Below, piece by piece: positions 33,402 to 41,884 of a stretch of DNA of 64,000 bases. Under the pieces are notes generated by a model. That model worked only from the letters and a program-made list of their open reading frames with translations, had not been told where the DNA came from and ran no database searches. Location: positions 372,001-436,000 of the forward strand of contig NZ_JADIJE010000001.1 of the NCBI RefSeq assembly GCF_015278315.1, written 5' to 3'. Within the stretch, counting starts at the first letter, position 1; each line of letters opens with the position of its first letter. This DNA comes from Microbacterium ureisolvens (GTDB lineage Bacteria > Actinomycetota > Actinomycetes > Actinomycetales > Microbacteriaceae). Made by a program: the position numbers and the translations under genes.

Positions 33402-35018
33402 TCAGCGGCCGCCGCGGCGGTTGGTGCCGTTGGGGCGCACGACCGAGCCGACCATGAGCTTGCCGGTGCCCGACGACGAAGCGCGACGGCCCGGGGTGCG
33501 CGGGTTGCCGGCGGGCTGACCCGAGCGCGAGTGACCGGCGCTCTGGTCGTGACGCTGGTGCGAGGCCTTGTCGTGAGCGGATGCCGCATCCCGGCGCTGA
33601 CCGCCCTGCTGACGACCAGCACCCTGCTGGCGGCCGGCGCCCTGCGCCGAGCCGCCCTGGGCCGAACCGCCTTGACCGGAGCCGCGGCGACGACGACCGC
33701 CACCCGAGCCCGAGCCGCCGGAGCGGGCCGGGGCTGCGGCATCCGTCCCCTCGCGCGCCTCGCGCGCCGCGCGCTTGCGCTGCGCGTTCGCGCCCTGGCT
33801 GGTGCCACGCGGGGTCTCGGCGACGGGGACGGGCTTCACGTACGGCGCGACCTGGCCGACGAGCTCGACGACCTCAGGCGAGCTCGCGCTCACGGCGACG
33901 GGCTCGACCGAGATGGCGGCCTTGCGCAGCAGCTGCGACACGTCGCGCTTCTGCTCGGGGAGCACGAGCGTGACCACGGCACCCTCCGCCCCCGCGCGAG
34001 CGGTGCGGCCCGAGCGGTGCAGGTACGCCTTGTGCTCCATCGGCGGGTCGACGTGGATGACGAGCTCGACGTCGTCGACGTGCACGCCGCGGGCTGCGAC
34101 ATCCGTCGCCACGAGCACCTTGACGTCGCCCGAAGAGAACGCCGCGAGGTTGCGGTCGCGCGCCGCCTGCGAGAGGTTGCCGTGCAGGTCGACGGCGGGG
34201 ATGCCCTGACCGGTCAGCTGCTTCGCGAGCTTCTTGGCCTGGTGCTTGGTGCGCATGAAGAGGATGCGACGGCCCATGCCGGAGGCCAGCGCCTTGACGA
34301 CGTCCTTCTTGGCGTCGGCGTCGGCGAGCGTGAAGACGTGGTGCGTCATCGCGGCGACGGGCGAGTGCGCCTCGTCGACCGAGTGGAGCACCTCGTTCTG
34401 CAGGAAGCGGTTCACGAGCTTGTCGACCCCGTTGTCGAGGGTCGCGCTGAACAGCAGACGCTGGCCGCCGGCAGGCGTCGCGTTCAGGATGCGCGTGACA
34501 CCCGGCAGGAAGCCGAGGTCGGCCATGTGGTCGGCCTCGTCGATGACGGTGATCTCGACGGCGTCGAGGTGCACGAAGCCCTGCTTCATGAGGTCCTCGA
34601 GGCGGCCGGGGCACGCCACGACGATGTCGACGCCGGCGTTGAGCGCGTTGACCTGACGGTTCTGGTTCACGCCGCCGAAGATCGTGGTGGTGGTGAGGCC
34701 GTAGGCCTTGGCGAGCGGGGCGAGGGTCGCATCGATCTGCGTCGCGAGCTCGCGCGTCGGCGCGAGCACGAGGCCGAGCGGACGACCCTTGCGACGGTTT
34801 CCGCCGGCGAGCTTGCCACCGAGGCGCGCGGCCATCGGGATCGAGAAGGCGAGGGTCTTGCCCGAGCCGGTCTTGCCGCGGCCCAGCACGTCGCGGCCGG
34901 CGAGCGTGTCGGGGAGCGTGTCGACCTGGATCGGGAACGCGGTGGTCTTGCCCGACGCGGCGAGCGCGTCGACGAGGGGCTGAGGCACGCCGAGCGCGCC
35001 GAACGTGGTTTCGGTCAT
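33402..35018 (-). CDS. DEAD-box ATP-dependent RNA helicase
   Basis: 538 residues from the ATG preceded by GGAGATG. All helicase motifs are present: Q motif region (TTFGALGVPQPLVDAL, AFPIQ), GRGKTGSGKT (motif I), PTRELA, GG and PGR, IDEADH (motif II, DEAD), SAT, then VLVATDVAARGVHV and HRSGRTARAG in RecA domain 2. The last ~130 residues are basic, Gly/Gln/Ser-rich (RRRRGSGQGGSAQGG, AGRQQGAGRQQ), an RNA-binding disordered tail. It probably unwinds structured RNA during ribosome assembly or cold growth; the long upstream spacer could carry a regulated leader. Confidence 0.93.
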   Translation of the reverse strand: MTETTFGALGVPQPLVDALAASGKTTAFPIQVDTLPDTLAGRDVLGRGKTGSGKTLAFSIPMAARLGGKLAGGNRRKGRPLGLVLAPTRELATQIDATLAPLAKAYGLTTTTIFGGVNQNRQVNALNAGVDIVVACPGRLEDLMKQGFVHLDAVEITVIDEADHMADLGFLPGVTRILNATPAGGQRLLFSATLDNGVDKLVNRFLQNEVLHSVDEAHSPVAAMTHHVFTLADADAKKDVVKALASGMGRRILFMRTKHQAKKLAKQLTGQGIPAVDLHGNLSQAARDRNLAAFSSGDVKVLVATDVAARGVHVDDVELVIHVDPPMEHKAYLHRSGRTARAGAEGAVVTLVLPEQKRDVSQLLRKAAISVEPVAVSASSPEVVELVGQVAPYVKPVPVAETPRGTSQGANAQRKRAAREAREGTDAAAPARSGGSGSGGGRRRRGSGQGGSAQGGSAQGAGRQQGAGRQQGGQRRDAASAHDKASHQRHDQSAGHSRSGQPAGNPRTPGRRASSSGTGKLMVGSVVRPNGTNRRGGR

Positions 35019-35244
35019 GGGTACATCTCCGGGCACGGTGGTGCCCTGTCGGTGGCCGGGGCGGATCTCGCCCACGGGTCGCCGTACGAAAGTCATCACC
35101 GGCATCGCGCGGCGGGGGCCGGGCGGCGGCGGGAGGGGAAGCGTTCTACGACGCGAGAAGCGCATCGGAGCGCTGCAAGATCACCCACCCTACCAGTGCC
35201 CGCCTGGGCATTCGCCCGCGCCGGCGGCCGCCCTTCCCGGTGGC

Positions 35245-35342
35245 GGACCGAAAGCCTGGCGCGTCACCACGACACGCAGGAAACGGATGCCGCACCCCGG
35301 CGCGTCACGTTACCGACCAGGTTTTCGGGGCGGGGAGGTCGG
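35245..35342. repeat. Palindromic repeat, copy 1
   Basis: Ends are CCGAAAGCCTGG and CCAGGTTTTCGG, with ACACGCAGG/CCCGGCGCGT as an imperfect inner stem and GAAACGGATGCCGCAC in the middle, followed by GGCGGGGAGGTCG outside. Nearly identical to copy 2. Confidence 0.75.
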
Positions 35343-35432
35343 GAAGAAGACCGGCCAGGGGTGCGTGGCACCGCCGGACACGAGTGCGATCGAGTACTCG
35401 CCCCCCCCACCGCGCCCAGTTCGCCGCGTCAG

Positions 35433-35530
35433 GGACCGAAAACCTGGCCCGTCGCCACGACACGCCGGAAACGGATGCCGCACCCCGGCGCGTCACGTCA
35501 CCGACCAGGTTTTCGGTGCGGGGAGGTCGT
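35433..35530. repeat. Palindromic repeat, copy 2
   Basis: Perfect terminal arms CCGAAAACCTGG and CCAGGTTTTCGG with an inner ACACGCCGG/CCGGCGCGT stem. Same orientation as copy 1, 188 bp away; a third, diverged copy lies in a coding region at 45268-45328. Confidence 0.78.
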
Positions 35531-35555
35531 GGAGGAGCGGGCGTCCGACGGGACG

Positions 35556-37160
35556 CTAGCGAGTCGACGCGTCCTCGAGCGGCTCCTGATCGGCGGAGTC
35601 GTCGGCTGTGGAGTCGTCGGTGTCGGCCTCGGGAGTTTCGACCGAATCGTGCTCGTCGGGAGCTCCGGCGAACTCGGCGGTTGCGGCATCCGCTCCGCCC
35701 GTCGACTGCGACCTGTCGGCGCTCTCATCCTCGTCGCCCCATGACAGGTCGGCCTCGGCGTGCGCGGCGTCCTCGTGCTCGGCGTCCCCGTGCTCGGCGT
35801 GCTCCTGCTCGGCGTCCTCCTGCACGGCGTCCTCGTGCGCGGCGTCCTCGTGCGCGGCGCCTTCGTGCTCGGCGTCGTCGTGCTCGGTGCCGTTGCGGTC
35901 GGCACGCCCGTGCTTGCGCGCATCCGAGCGACGGCTGCGGCGAAGGGAGTGGTCTTCATGGCCGGTGTCGGGGGCAGCGTCCTCGCCCGCGTCGGCGCCC
36001 TCCCCATCCGCACCCGCGTCTGCGTCCGGATCGGTGTCTAAGCCCGGGCCCTCGACCACCGCATCCGCGGGATCACCCGTGCCCGCTTCTCCCGCATCCG
36101 GGTTCGGGTCCGCGTCCCCAGGACCGCCGGAATCACGCGCTTCCCCCGCATCCGCACCCGCGATCACATCGGCCACCGCTGCACCCTCCAGGCCGGCGAA
36201 GCGGTCCGTCGCGGCGCGCAGCGCGGACGCGATGCCCGGCTCGGACGCCGCGTGCGCGGCATCCGGAATCATCACGAAGTCGGCCTCCGGCCACGCGCGG
36301 TGCAGGTCCCACGCGGTCATGGCGGGCGTGCACACGTCGTAGCGGCCCTGCACGATGACGGCGGGGATGTCGCGGATGCGGTCGACGCCGACGATCAGCT
36401 GGTCGGGTGCGAACCAGCCGCCGTGGAGGAAGTAGTGGTTCTCGATGCGGGCGAAGGCCACCGCGGCGCGCGGCTCGGTCATCGCCTCGACGAGCTCGGG
36501 GTCGGGCAGCAGCGTGAGGTTCGCCGCCTCCCACCGCGACCACGCGACGGCCGCCGGCACATGCACGGCGGGATCGGGATCGACGAGCCGGCGGTGATAC
36601 GCCTGCATCAGCTGCGACCGCTCGAGGATGGGGATGGGGGCGATGAACTCCTCCCACAGATCCGGGACGACGGATGCCGCACCGCCCTCGTAGAACCACT
36701 CGAGCTCATGCCGGCGCAGGGTGAAGATGCCGCGCAGCACGATCTCTGTGACCGCGTCGGGGTGCGCCTGCGCGTACGCCAGCGCGAGCGCGCTCCCCCA
36801 CGATCCGCCGAACACCTGCCATCGTTCGATGCCCAGGTTCTTGCGCAGAAGTTCGATGTCGGCGACGAGATGCCACGTCGTGTTGTGGCGCAGATCGGCA
36901 TGCGGTTCGCTCGCGTGCGGCGTCGAGCGGCCGCAGCCGCGCTGGTCGAGCAGCACGATCCGGTACCGCTCGGGATCGAAGAAACGGCGGTGCCAGGGCG
37001 AGGTTCCCGCGCCCGGACCGCCGTGGAGGAACACCACCGGCTTGCCCTCGGGGTTTCCGCTCTGCTCGTACGCGATGCGGTGGCCCTCTCCGGCGATCAG
37101 GGTGCCGGTGTCATAGGGCTCGAGTGGCGGATAGAGGATGTCGTCGAGGTGTTCGTTCAT
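35556..37160 (-). CDS. pip: Proline iminopeptidase with long acidic repeat tail
   Basis: 534 residues from ATG (ATGA overlap with the metallopeptidase gene). The first ~315 residues are a complete S33 alpha/beta-hydrolase: HGGPGAGTSPWHRRFFDP, GCGRSTPHA, FGGSWGSALALAYAQ with the nucleophile Ser, VQGRYDVCTP with the Asp and DAAHAAS with the His. Such enzymes remove N-terminal proline. The remaining ~215 residues are not family-like: a Gly/Asp-rich stretch, a basic patch (HSLRRSRRSDARKHGR), then a Glu/Asp/His/Ala array (EHEDAAHEDA variants) and a Thr/Asp/Ser end. It stays in frame to one stop, so it appears to be a real extension. Cytosolic; role of the tail unknown. Confidence 0.85.
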   Translation of the reverse strand: MNEHLDDILYPPLEPYDTGTLIAGEGHRIAYEQSGNPEGKPVVFLHGGPGAGTSPWHRRFFDPERYRIVLLDQRGCGRSTPHASEPHADLRHNTTWHLVADIELLRKNLGIERWQVFGGSWGSALALAYAQAHPDAVTEIVLRGIFTLRRHELEWFYEGGAASVVPDLWEEFIAPIPILERSQLMQAYHRRLVDPDPAVHVPAAVAWSRWEAANLTLLPDPELVEAMTEPRAAVAFARIENHYFLHGGWFAPDQLIVGVDRIRDIPAVIVQGRYDVCTPAMTAWDLHRAWPEADFVMIPDAAHAASEPGIASALRAATDRFAGLEGAAVADVIAGADAGEARDSGGPGDADPNPDAGEAGTGDPADAVVEGPGLDTDPDADAGADGEGADAGEDAAPDTGHEDHSLRRSRRSDARKHGRADRNGTEHDDAEHEGAAHEDAAHEDAVQEDAEQEHAEHGDAEHEDAAHAEADLSWGDEDESADRSQSTGGADAATAEFAGAPDEHDSVETPEADTDDSTADDSADQEPLEDASTR

Positions 37161-38026
37161 AGGCTTCCCCCCGGAACGCCGAACGTGTCGCAGGCGGATG
37201 CACCGTTCTGGTAGCCCGTCTCGAACCAGCGCTGTCGCTGCTCGCTCGAGCCGTGCGTCCAGGACTCGGGGTTCACGTACCCCCCGGACTCCTGCTGGAT
37301 ATGGTCGTCGCCCACGGCCCCCGCCGCATTGATCGCGTCCGCGATCTGCTGCTGGGTGGGCTCCTTGAGATACGGTACCCCGTTCTCGTCGACCTGCTGG
37401 GTCATGTCGCCGACCCACGCGCCGGCGAAGCAGTCGGCCTGCAGCTCGGTGCGGACGCCGTTGCTGTCCGGTCCGGTGCCGTTGTTCGGGTTCTGCTCCA
37501 TGATCCCGGTGATGTGCTGCACGTGGTGGCCGTACTCGTGCGCGAGCACATAGAGCTGCGCGAGGTCGCCCGCCGACGCGTCGAACTGCTGGCGCAGAAG
37601 GCCGAAGAAGGTCGGGTCGATGTACACCGTCTCTTCGGGCGGGCAGTAGAACGGTCCGGTCTGGTTCGACGCCGTGCCGCACTGCGTGCCGGTCTGCTGG
37701 TCGACGATGATCAGCTGCGGCGCGCGATAGCCCTCGACCTGAGTCGCCCAGTACTCGTCGAGCACCACGCTTCCGGCCGCGAGCCGGCAGTCGTCGCGCG
37801 CGTTGGCATCGGCGCCGGTCTCGCACTGCTGGATCTCGGACTCCTCGCCCGCGCCGACCTGCGGGCCGCCGGGCATGATGCTCGACAGGTCCTGTCCGGT
37901 GAACAGCTGGAACAGGATCACCGCGATCGCGCCGAGACCGGCGATGCCGCCGCCCGCCACCGCGACGCCCGCGCCTCGGCGCTTCGCGGTGTTCCCCCCG
38001 ACGTTGGCGTTGTCGTTGAACGTCAT
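37157..38026 (-). CDS. YpfJ-type neutral zinc metallopeptidase
   Basis: 289 residues from the ATG at 38026; a GTG 8 bases upstream is possible. An N-terminal membrane segment (VAVAGGGIAGLGAIAVILFQLF) follows a short basic start, so the catalytic part is outside. DEYWATQVEGYRAPQLIIV, PFYCPPEETVYID, LAHEYGHHVQHITG with HExxH, and RTELQADCFAGAW with the third ligand identify the zinc_peptidase family (PF04228). Four cysteines (QQCETG, DDCRL, TQCGT, FYCPP) could form disulfides. Coupled to the iminopeptidase by an ATGA overlap. Confidence 0.9.
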   Translation of the reverse strand: MTFNDNANVGGNTAKRRGAGVAVAGGGIAGLGAIAVILFQLFTGQDLSSIMPGGPQVGAGEESEIQQCETGADANARDDCRLAAGSVVLDEYWATQVEGYRAPQLIIVDQQTGTQCGTASNQTGPFYCPPEETVYIDPTFFGLLRQQFDASAGDLAQLYVLAHEYGHHVQHITGIMEQNPNNGTGPDSNGVRTELQADCFAGAWVGDMTQQVDENGVPYLKEPTQQQIADAINAAGAVGDDHIQQESGGYVNPESWTHGSSEQRQRWFETGYQNGASACDTFGVPGGSL

Positions 38027-38107
38027 GGCAGTCACGGTACCCCGGCGCCCTGTCCGGAACGAGGAGGGGGCGCGTGATCGCGGGGATTGAGTACAATGCC
38101 GCAGGTT

Positions 38108-38113
38108 TAGGCT
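38108..38113 (+). promoter_or_regulatory. -10 box of mdh, probably leaderless
   Basis: TAGGCT ends 6 nt before the ATG and no ribosome site lies between. TTGAGT at 38087-38092 could be the -35 (15-bp spacer). A TACAAT at 38091-38096 is an alternative -10 for a short-leader RNA. Confidence 0.5.
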
Positions 38114-38119
38114 CGTGCC

Positions 38120-39142
38120 ATGGCGAGCGAACCCACGACCGTGACCATCACCGGCGGCGGAGGCCAGATCGGCTACGCCCTGATGTTCCGCATCGCAGCG
38201 GGCGACATGCTCGGCCCCGACCGCCCGGTGCGGCTGCGGCTGCTCGAGATCCCTCAGGGCATGCGGGCGGCCGAGGGCGCGGCACTCGAGCTGCAGGACT
38301 GCGCGTTCCCCTTGCTGCGCGAGGTCGACGTGACCGACGACCCGCTCACGGCGTTCAACGGCACACGCATCGCCATGCTGGTGGGCGCCCGTCCCCGTGC
38401 GGCGGGCATGGAGCGCGGGGACCTGCTCGCCGCGAACGCCGGGATCTTCGGGCCGCAGGGCAAGGCCATCGGCGCCGTCGCCGACGGGGACGTCCGCGTC
38501 GTGGTGGTGGGAAACCCCGCGAACACCAACGCGCTCGTCGCCGCGGCATCCGCTGCCCCCGACATCCCGGCCGACCGCTTCAGCGCTCTCACGCGCCTCG
38601 ATCACAATCGCGCCGTCGGGCAGCTCGCCGAAGTCCTCGACGTCACGCCCGACGAGATCGCCGATGTCGTGATCTGGGGCAACCACTCCGCGACCCAGTT
38701 CCCCGACGTCTCGCACGCGATCCTGCCCGACGCGAGCTCGATCCTCGACGCCCTGGCCGAGCGTCTCGGTGGCGAGGCGGCAGCGGCGGCATGGCTCGAC
38801 GACGTCTTCATCCCGCGGGTCGCAGGGCGCGGCGCCGAGATCATCGAGGTGCGCGGCTCGTCGTCGGTGGCGTCCGCCGCCAACGCCGCGATCGACCACG
38901 TTCGGGACGAACAGCTCGGCAGCCACCGCGGCATGACCTCGGCGGCGGTCGTCTCACGCGGCGAGTACGGGGTGCCCGAAGGGCTCGTGTGCTCGTTCCC
39001 CGTCACGTCGCGGGGCGACGGCCACGGGTATCGCGTCATCGAGGGCCTGCGATTCGACGACCGCGCGCGAGCCAGGTTCTCAGCATCGGTCGACGAGCTC
39101 GTCGCCGAGCGCGACGCCGTGCGGGCTCTCGGCGTGCTCTAG
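38120..39142 (+). CDS. mdh: Malate dehydrogenase
   Basis: 340 residues. NAD-dependent interconversion of malate and oxaloacetate in the TCA cycle, cytosolic. [18 protein letters not shown] is the cofactor loop; [26 protein letters not shown] (substrate arginines), [24 protein letters not shown] (Asp of the catalytic pair) and [13 protein letters not shown] (catalytic His) match the MDH type used by actinobacteria. Single gene between divergent and co-directed neighbours. About 10 residues longer than typical; otherwise ordinary. Confidence 0.95.
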   Translation: MASEPTTVTITGGGGQIGYALMFRIAAGDMLGPDRPVRLRLLEIPQGMRAAEGAALELQDCAFPLLREVDVTDDPLTAFNGTRIAMLVGARPRAAGMERGDLLAANAGIFGPQGKAIGAVADGDVRVVVVGNPANTNALVAAASAAPDIPADRFSALTRLDHNRAVGQLAEVLDVTPDEIADVVIWGNHSATQFPDVSHAILPDASSILDALAERLGGEAAAAAWLDDVFIPRVAGRGAEIIEVRGSSSVASAANAAIDHVRDEQLGSHRGMTSAAVVSRGEYGVPEGLVCSFPVTSRGDGHGYRVIEGLRFDDRARARFSASVDELVAERDAVRALGVL

Positions 39143-39155
39143 CCGCTGCCCCGTC

Positions 39156-39213
39156 TCGAATCGCGCACATCGCCGCCGCGCACCCCAGGTCGGCGGCCGC
39201 GTGAGCGATTCGA
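39156..39213 (+). terminator. Large hairpin after mdh
   Basis: TCGAATCGC (39156-39164) pairs with GCGATTCGA (39205-39213), with an inner GCCGCCG/CGGCGGC stem, 14 bp after the mdh stop. Confidence 0.5.
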
Positions 39214-39234
39214 AACCCGGAAGCCGCCCCGCAA

Positions 39235-39240
39235 TAGGCT
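39235..39240 (+). promoter_or_regulatory. -10 box of the CPA1 antiporter gene, probably leaderless
   Basis: TAGGCT ends 7 nt before the GTG start at 39248; same arrangement as kynA and mdh. Confidence 0.5.
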
Positions 39241-39247
39241 CTGAGGC

Positions 39248-41107
39248 GTGGAAGCGCTGATCATCGTCATCGTGGCGATCGTGGTGATCGCGCTGGCGAC
39301 GGCGGTGGCGCCGAAGCTCGGCATCGCGGGACCGCTGATCCTGGTGCTCGTCGGCGGCGGCGTGAGCCTTCTGCCCTTCGTCGAGATCCCCGAGATCAAT
39401 CCCGAATTCATCCTCGTCGGGGTCCTCCCGCCGCTCCTCTACTCGGCAGCGGTCGCGCTCCCCGCGATCGAGTTCCGGCGCGACTTCGGGCCGATCGCCG
39501 GGCTGTCGTTCCTGCTCGTCATCGTCAGCTCGATCGTGCTCGGCCTCTTCTTCATGGCCGTGATCCCCGGCATCCAGCCCGCCATCGCCGTCGCGCTCGG
39601 CGCGATCCTGAGCCCCACGGATGCCGTGGCCACCTCCATCGTCAAGCGCCTGGGCGTCTCGCGACGGGTCGTGACGATGCTCGAGGGCGAGAGCCTGCTC
39701 AACGACGCGACGGCGCTCGTGCTGCTGCGCACGATGATCGCCGCGGTCGCCGTGGCGACGAGCGTCGGCGCCGACACGAGCATCGGCGTCGGCTTCCTCC
39801 CTGCCTTCGCGTGGGGCGTCGTCGTCGCGGTCGCGGTCGGCGCGGTCGTCGGGCTGCTCAACCTGCGGCTGCGGGCCCTCATCCGCAACTCGGCGGCGAA
39901 CACGGCGATCGGCTTCGTCGTGCCCTTCGTCGCCTACATCCCCACCGAGGAGCTCGGCGGATCGGGGCTCGTGGCCGCCGTGGTCGCCGGCATCGTGACC
40001 GGCCAAGGCGCTGCGCGGTGGTTCACGCCGGAGCAGCGGCGATCGGACGAACACAACTGGCGCACGATCGAGCTCGTGCTCGAGGGCGCCGTGTTCCTCG
40101 TCATGGGCCTCGAGCTGAGCGACATCGTCACGCAGAACGTCGAGAACCACAACGGACTCGGCACCGGTATCGCGATCGCGGCGGGCGCGCTGGCGATCGT
40201 CATCGCCGTACGCGCTGTCTACGTGTCGCTGCTGGTGTGGCTGCAGAGCCGCCGCGCGCGCGGACGCCAGCGCAGCCGTCTCGAGGCGATGTCGGCGCGC
40301 ATCGACCAGCTGGCCGCCGGTGACGTCGGCGGCGTTCCGGCCCCCGGTCGGGGAGCGGAGACGGATGCCGCCACCACCGCCCGCGCGAGCGCCCCTGGCG
40401 GTCACGGTCCTCGGGGTGCGGCATCCGCTCGCCGTCGCCGGAGCCGGCACGACGCGCCCGACGTCGACAGCCCGCGGGCGCAGCGCCGTCTCGCGTCGAT
40501 GCGGGCGCAGGTGTCGCGCGCGCTCAGCGACCTCGACTACTACCAGGCGTCGCCGCTGGGCTGGAAGCACGGCGCGATCATCGTGTGGGCGGGAATGCGC
40601 GGCGTGGTGACGCTCGCGGCGGCGCAGACGCTCCCGCGTGAGGGCACCGATCGCGCACTGCTGGTGTTCATCGCGTTCGCCGTGGCCGTCGGCAGCCTCA
40701 TGCTGCAGGGATTCACCCTCCCCTGGCTCGTACGGCTGCTGCGACTCGAGACCCCGTCTGGCGAGAGCGTCGACAAGGCCGAGCAGTCGGCCCTCGACGA
40801 CGAGCTGCGCGACGCGGCGGTATCGGCGCTGTCGGCCCCGACGCTGCGTCGTCGCGATGGAAGCACGTTCCCGCAGGAGCTGGTCGCGGTGATCGGCAGC
40901 CGGATGGTGGATCCGCCCGACGATACCGACGGGCTGCCCACGCGAGACCTGCTCGAGCTGCGGCTGGCCATGATCGAGGCGATGCGCACGCGGCTCAACC
41001 AGCTGTCGTCGGGCGGCGGCTACAGCACCCCGGCCCTGCGCCATGCGCTGGCCGAGCTCGACGCCGATCAGCTCAGCCTCGAACTGCGGCTCGACGACGA
41101 GGACTGA
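39248..41107 (+). CDS. CPA1-family Na+/H+ antiporter
   Basis: 619 residues, GTG start. About 12 helices. LVLVGGGVSLLPFVEIP, VLPPLLYSAAVALP, ILSPTDAVATSIVKRLGV (ion-binding Asp in the PTDxVA motif) and MLEGESLLNDATALVLL with the second conserved acidic site mark NhaP-type exchangers. IVWAGMRGVVTLAAAQTLP is the GMRG motif of late helices. A hydrophilic insert between about 350 and 420 (basic, with DAATTARASAPGGHG) carries GGATGCCGC/GCGGCATCC inverted octamers in the DNA. A ~120-residue cytoplasmic tail follows. Function: Na+ and pH homeostasis. Confidence 0.9.
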   Translation: MEALIIVIVAIVVIALATAVAPKLGIAGPLILVLVGGGVSLLPFVEIPEINPEFILVGVLPPLLYSAAVALPAIEFRRDFGPIAGLSFLLVIVSSIVLGLFFMAVIPGIQPAIAVALGAILSPTDAVATSIVKRLGVSRRVVTMLEGESLLNDATALVLLRTMIAAVAVATSVGADTSIGVGFLPAFAWGVVVAVAVGAVVGLLNLRLRALIRNSAANTAIGFVVPFVAYIPTEELGGSGLVAAVVAGIVTGQGAARWFTPEQRRSDEHNWRTIELVLEGAVFLVMGLELSDIVTQNVENHNGLGTGIAIAAGALAIVIAVRAVYVSLLVWLQSRRARGRQRSRLEAMSARIDQLAAGDVGGVPAPGRGAETDAATTARASAPGGHGPRGAASARRRRSRHDAPDVDSPRAQRRLASMRAQVSRALSDLDYYQASPLGWKHGAIIVWAGMRGVVTLAAAQTLPREGTDRALLVFIAFAVAVGSLMLQGFTLPWLVRLLRLETPSGESVDKAEQSALDDELRDAAVSALSAPTLRRRDGSTFPQELVAVIGSRMVDPPDDTDGLPTRDLLELRLAMIEAMRTRLNQLSSGGGYSTPALRHALAELDADQLSLELRLDDED

Positions 41108-41108
41108 G

Positions 41109-41124
41109 CGGGCCGTGCGGCCCG
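41109..41124 (+). terminator. Short hairpin after the antiporter gene
   Basis: CGGGCC, a 4-nt loop and GGCCCG directly after the stop codon. No T-run. Confidence 0.45.
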
Positions 41125-41281
41125 TCGGGAGCAGCGACTGCGGCAGTGTCCGGCGAGCGCTGCGTCGATTTCCGCAGCGGTCGCCGGAAGCTGCCGCGGT
41201 CGGCAGGCGGGTGCGCAGCCCACGGGGTGCGTCGGCCTCTTCCACGGGTGAGACAATGGCTGGCAAGCAAGGGGGCCTCGA

Positions 41282-41773
41282 ATGACCGAGACGACGAAGA
41301 CGACGGATGCCGCGCACACGCACGCGTCGCCTGCTCCGGGCTCGACGGGCACCGACACCGCACCGCTGCACCTGCCGCACCCGGCGGCCGAGTGCCCCAA
41401 GTGCTTCACCGAGCTGCAGCAGAACCGCAACTGGTGGCTCGCCCAGCCCGCGGGCTCACGCCTGGTCGGACTCGTCATCGCGCGTGATGACATGCCGTCC
41501 GTCGTCGAGCAGCGCAACGACCTGACCCGGTTCGGCGTGCCCATCGAAGGCTTCCGCCACCCCGCCCCCGAGACGCTGGAGTCGTGGGAGGACCGCCTGG
41601 TGCGGCTGTTCGGCACCCTCCGCCGCGGCGACGTGCTGGTGGTGGCGAACGTGCACGCGCTCGGACGCGACATCGACGAGGAGACGCGGACCGTCGCTGA
41701 GCTGCACCGTCGCGGCGTCGTGGTCAAGGTCGTCAGCCACGGCGGCCGCCACCTCTACGACGCCGGCCGCTGA
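41282..41773 (+). CDS. Small protein resembling a catalytically dead serine-recombinase N-terminal domain
   Basis: 163 residues, ATG with AAGGGGGCC upstream. The first 50 residues are Thr/Ala/Pro-rich and end in ECPKCFTELQ. From about 60 the pattern LVGLVIARDDMPSVVEQRNDLTRFGV, then LFGTLRRGDVLVV, HALGRDIDEETRTVAELHRR and GVVVKVV follows the resolvase/invertase fold in order and spacing. The catalytic residues are gone: the YxRVS serine position reads IARDD, and the LDRLGR motif reads VHALGR (Asp and first Arg lost, last Arg kept). There is no C-terminal DNA-binding domain. It is therefore not an active recombinase; a domesticated regulatory role is possible. The fold assignment is by eye. Confidence 0.6.
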   Translation: MTETTKTTDAAHTHASPAPGSTGTDTAPLHLPHPAAECPKCFTELQQNRNWWLAQPAGSRLVGLVIARDDMPSVVEQRNDLTRFGVPIEGFRHPAPETLESWEDRLVRLFGTLRRGDVLVVANVHALGRDIDEETRTVAELHRRGVVVKVVSHGGRHLYDAGR

Positions 41774-41884
41774 ATCACACCGCGTGACCGGGACGCGGCA
41801 TCCGTCCGCTCTTCGCTGTTCGTGCGGCAGGCGTGCGCCGGCCCGCAGGGCGTGACCTCAGCCGGGACAAAGCGCGCGTGGGTG

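Larger units (their letters stand above)
35019..35555. other. 537-bp spacer with two copies of a palindromic element
   Basis: Between the iminopeptidase stop and the helicase start, both minus strand. It contains the helicase promoter region and two ~98-bp copies of an inverted-repeat element (35245-35342 and 35433-35530). Open readings here show no family resemblance. Confidence 0.6.

Noticed and set aside
33581-33973. Small plus-strand readings inside the helicase tail
   Set aside because: The minus-strand RG/Q-rich tail has a biased composition that opens other frames; none shows a start site or family match.
41282-41773. Active site-specific recombinase marking a mobile element
   Set aside because: Catalytic Ser, Asp and one Arg are missing, there is no DNA-binding domain, and no flanking repeats or phage/IS genes were found.
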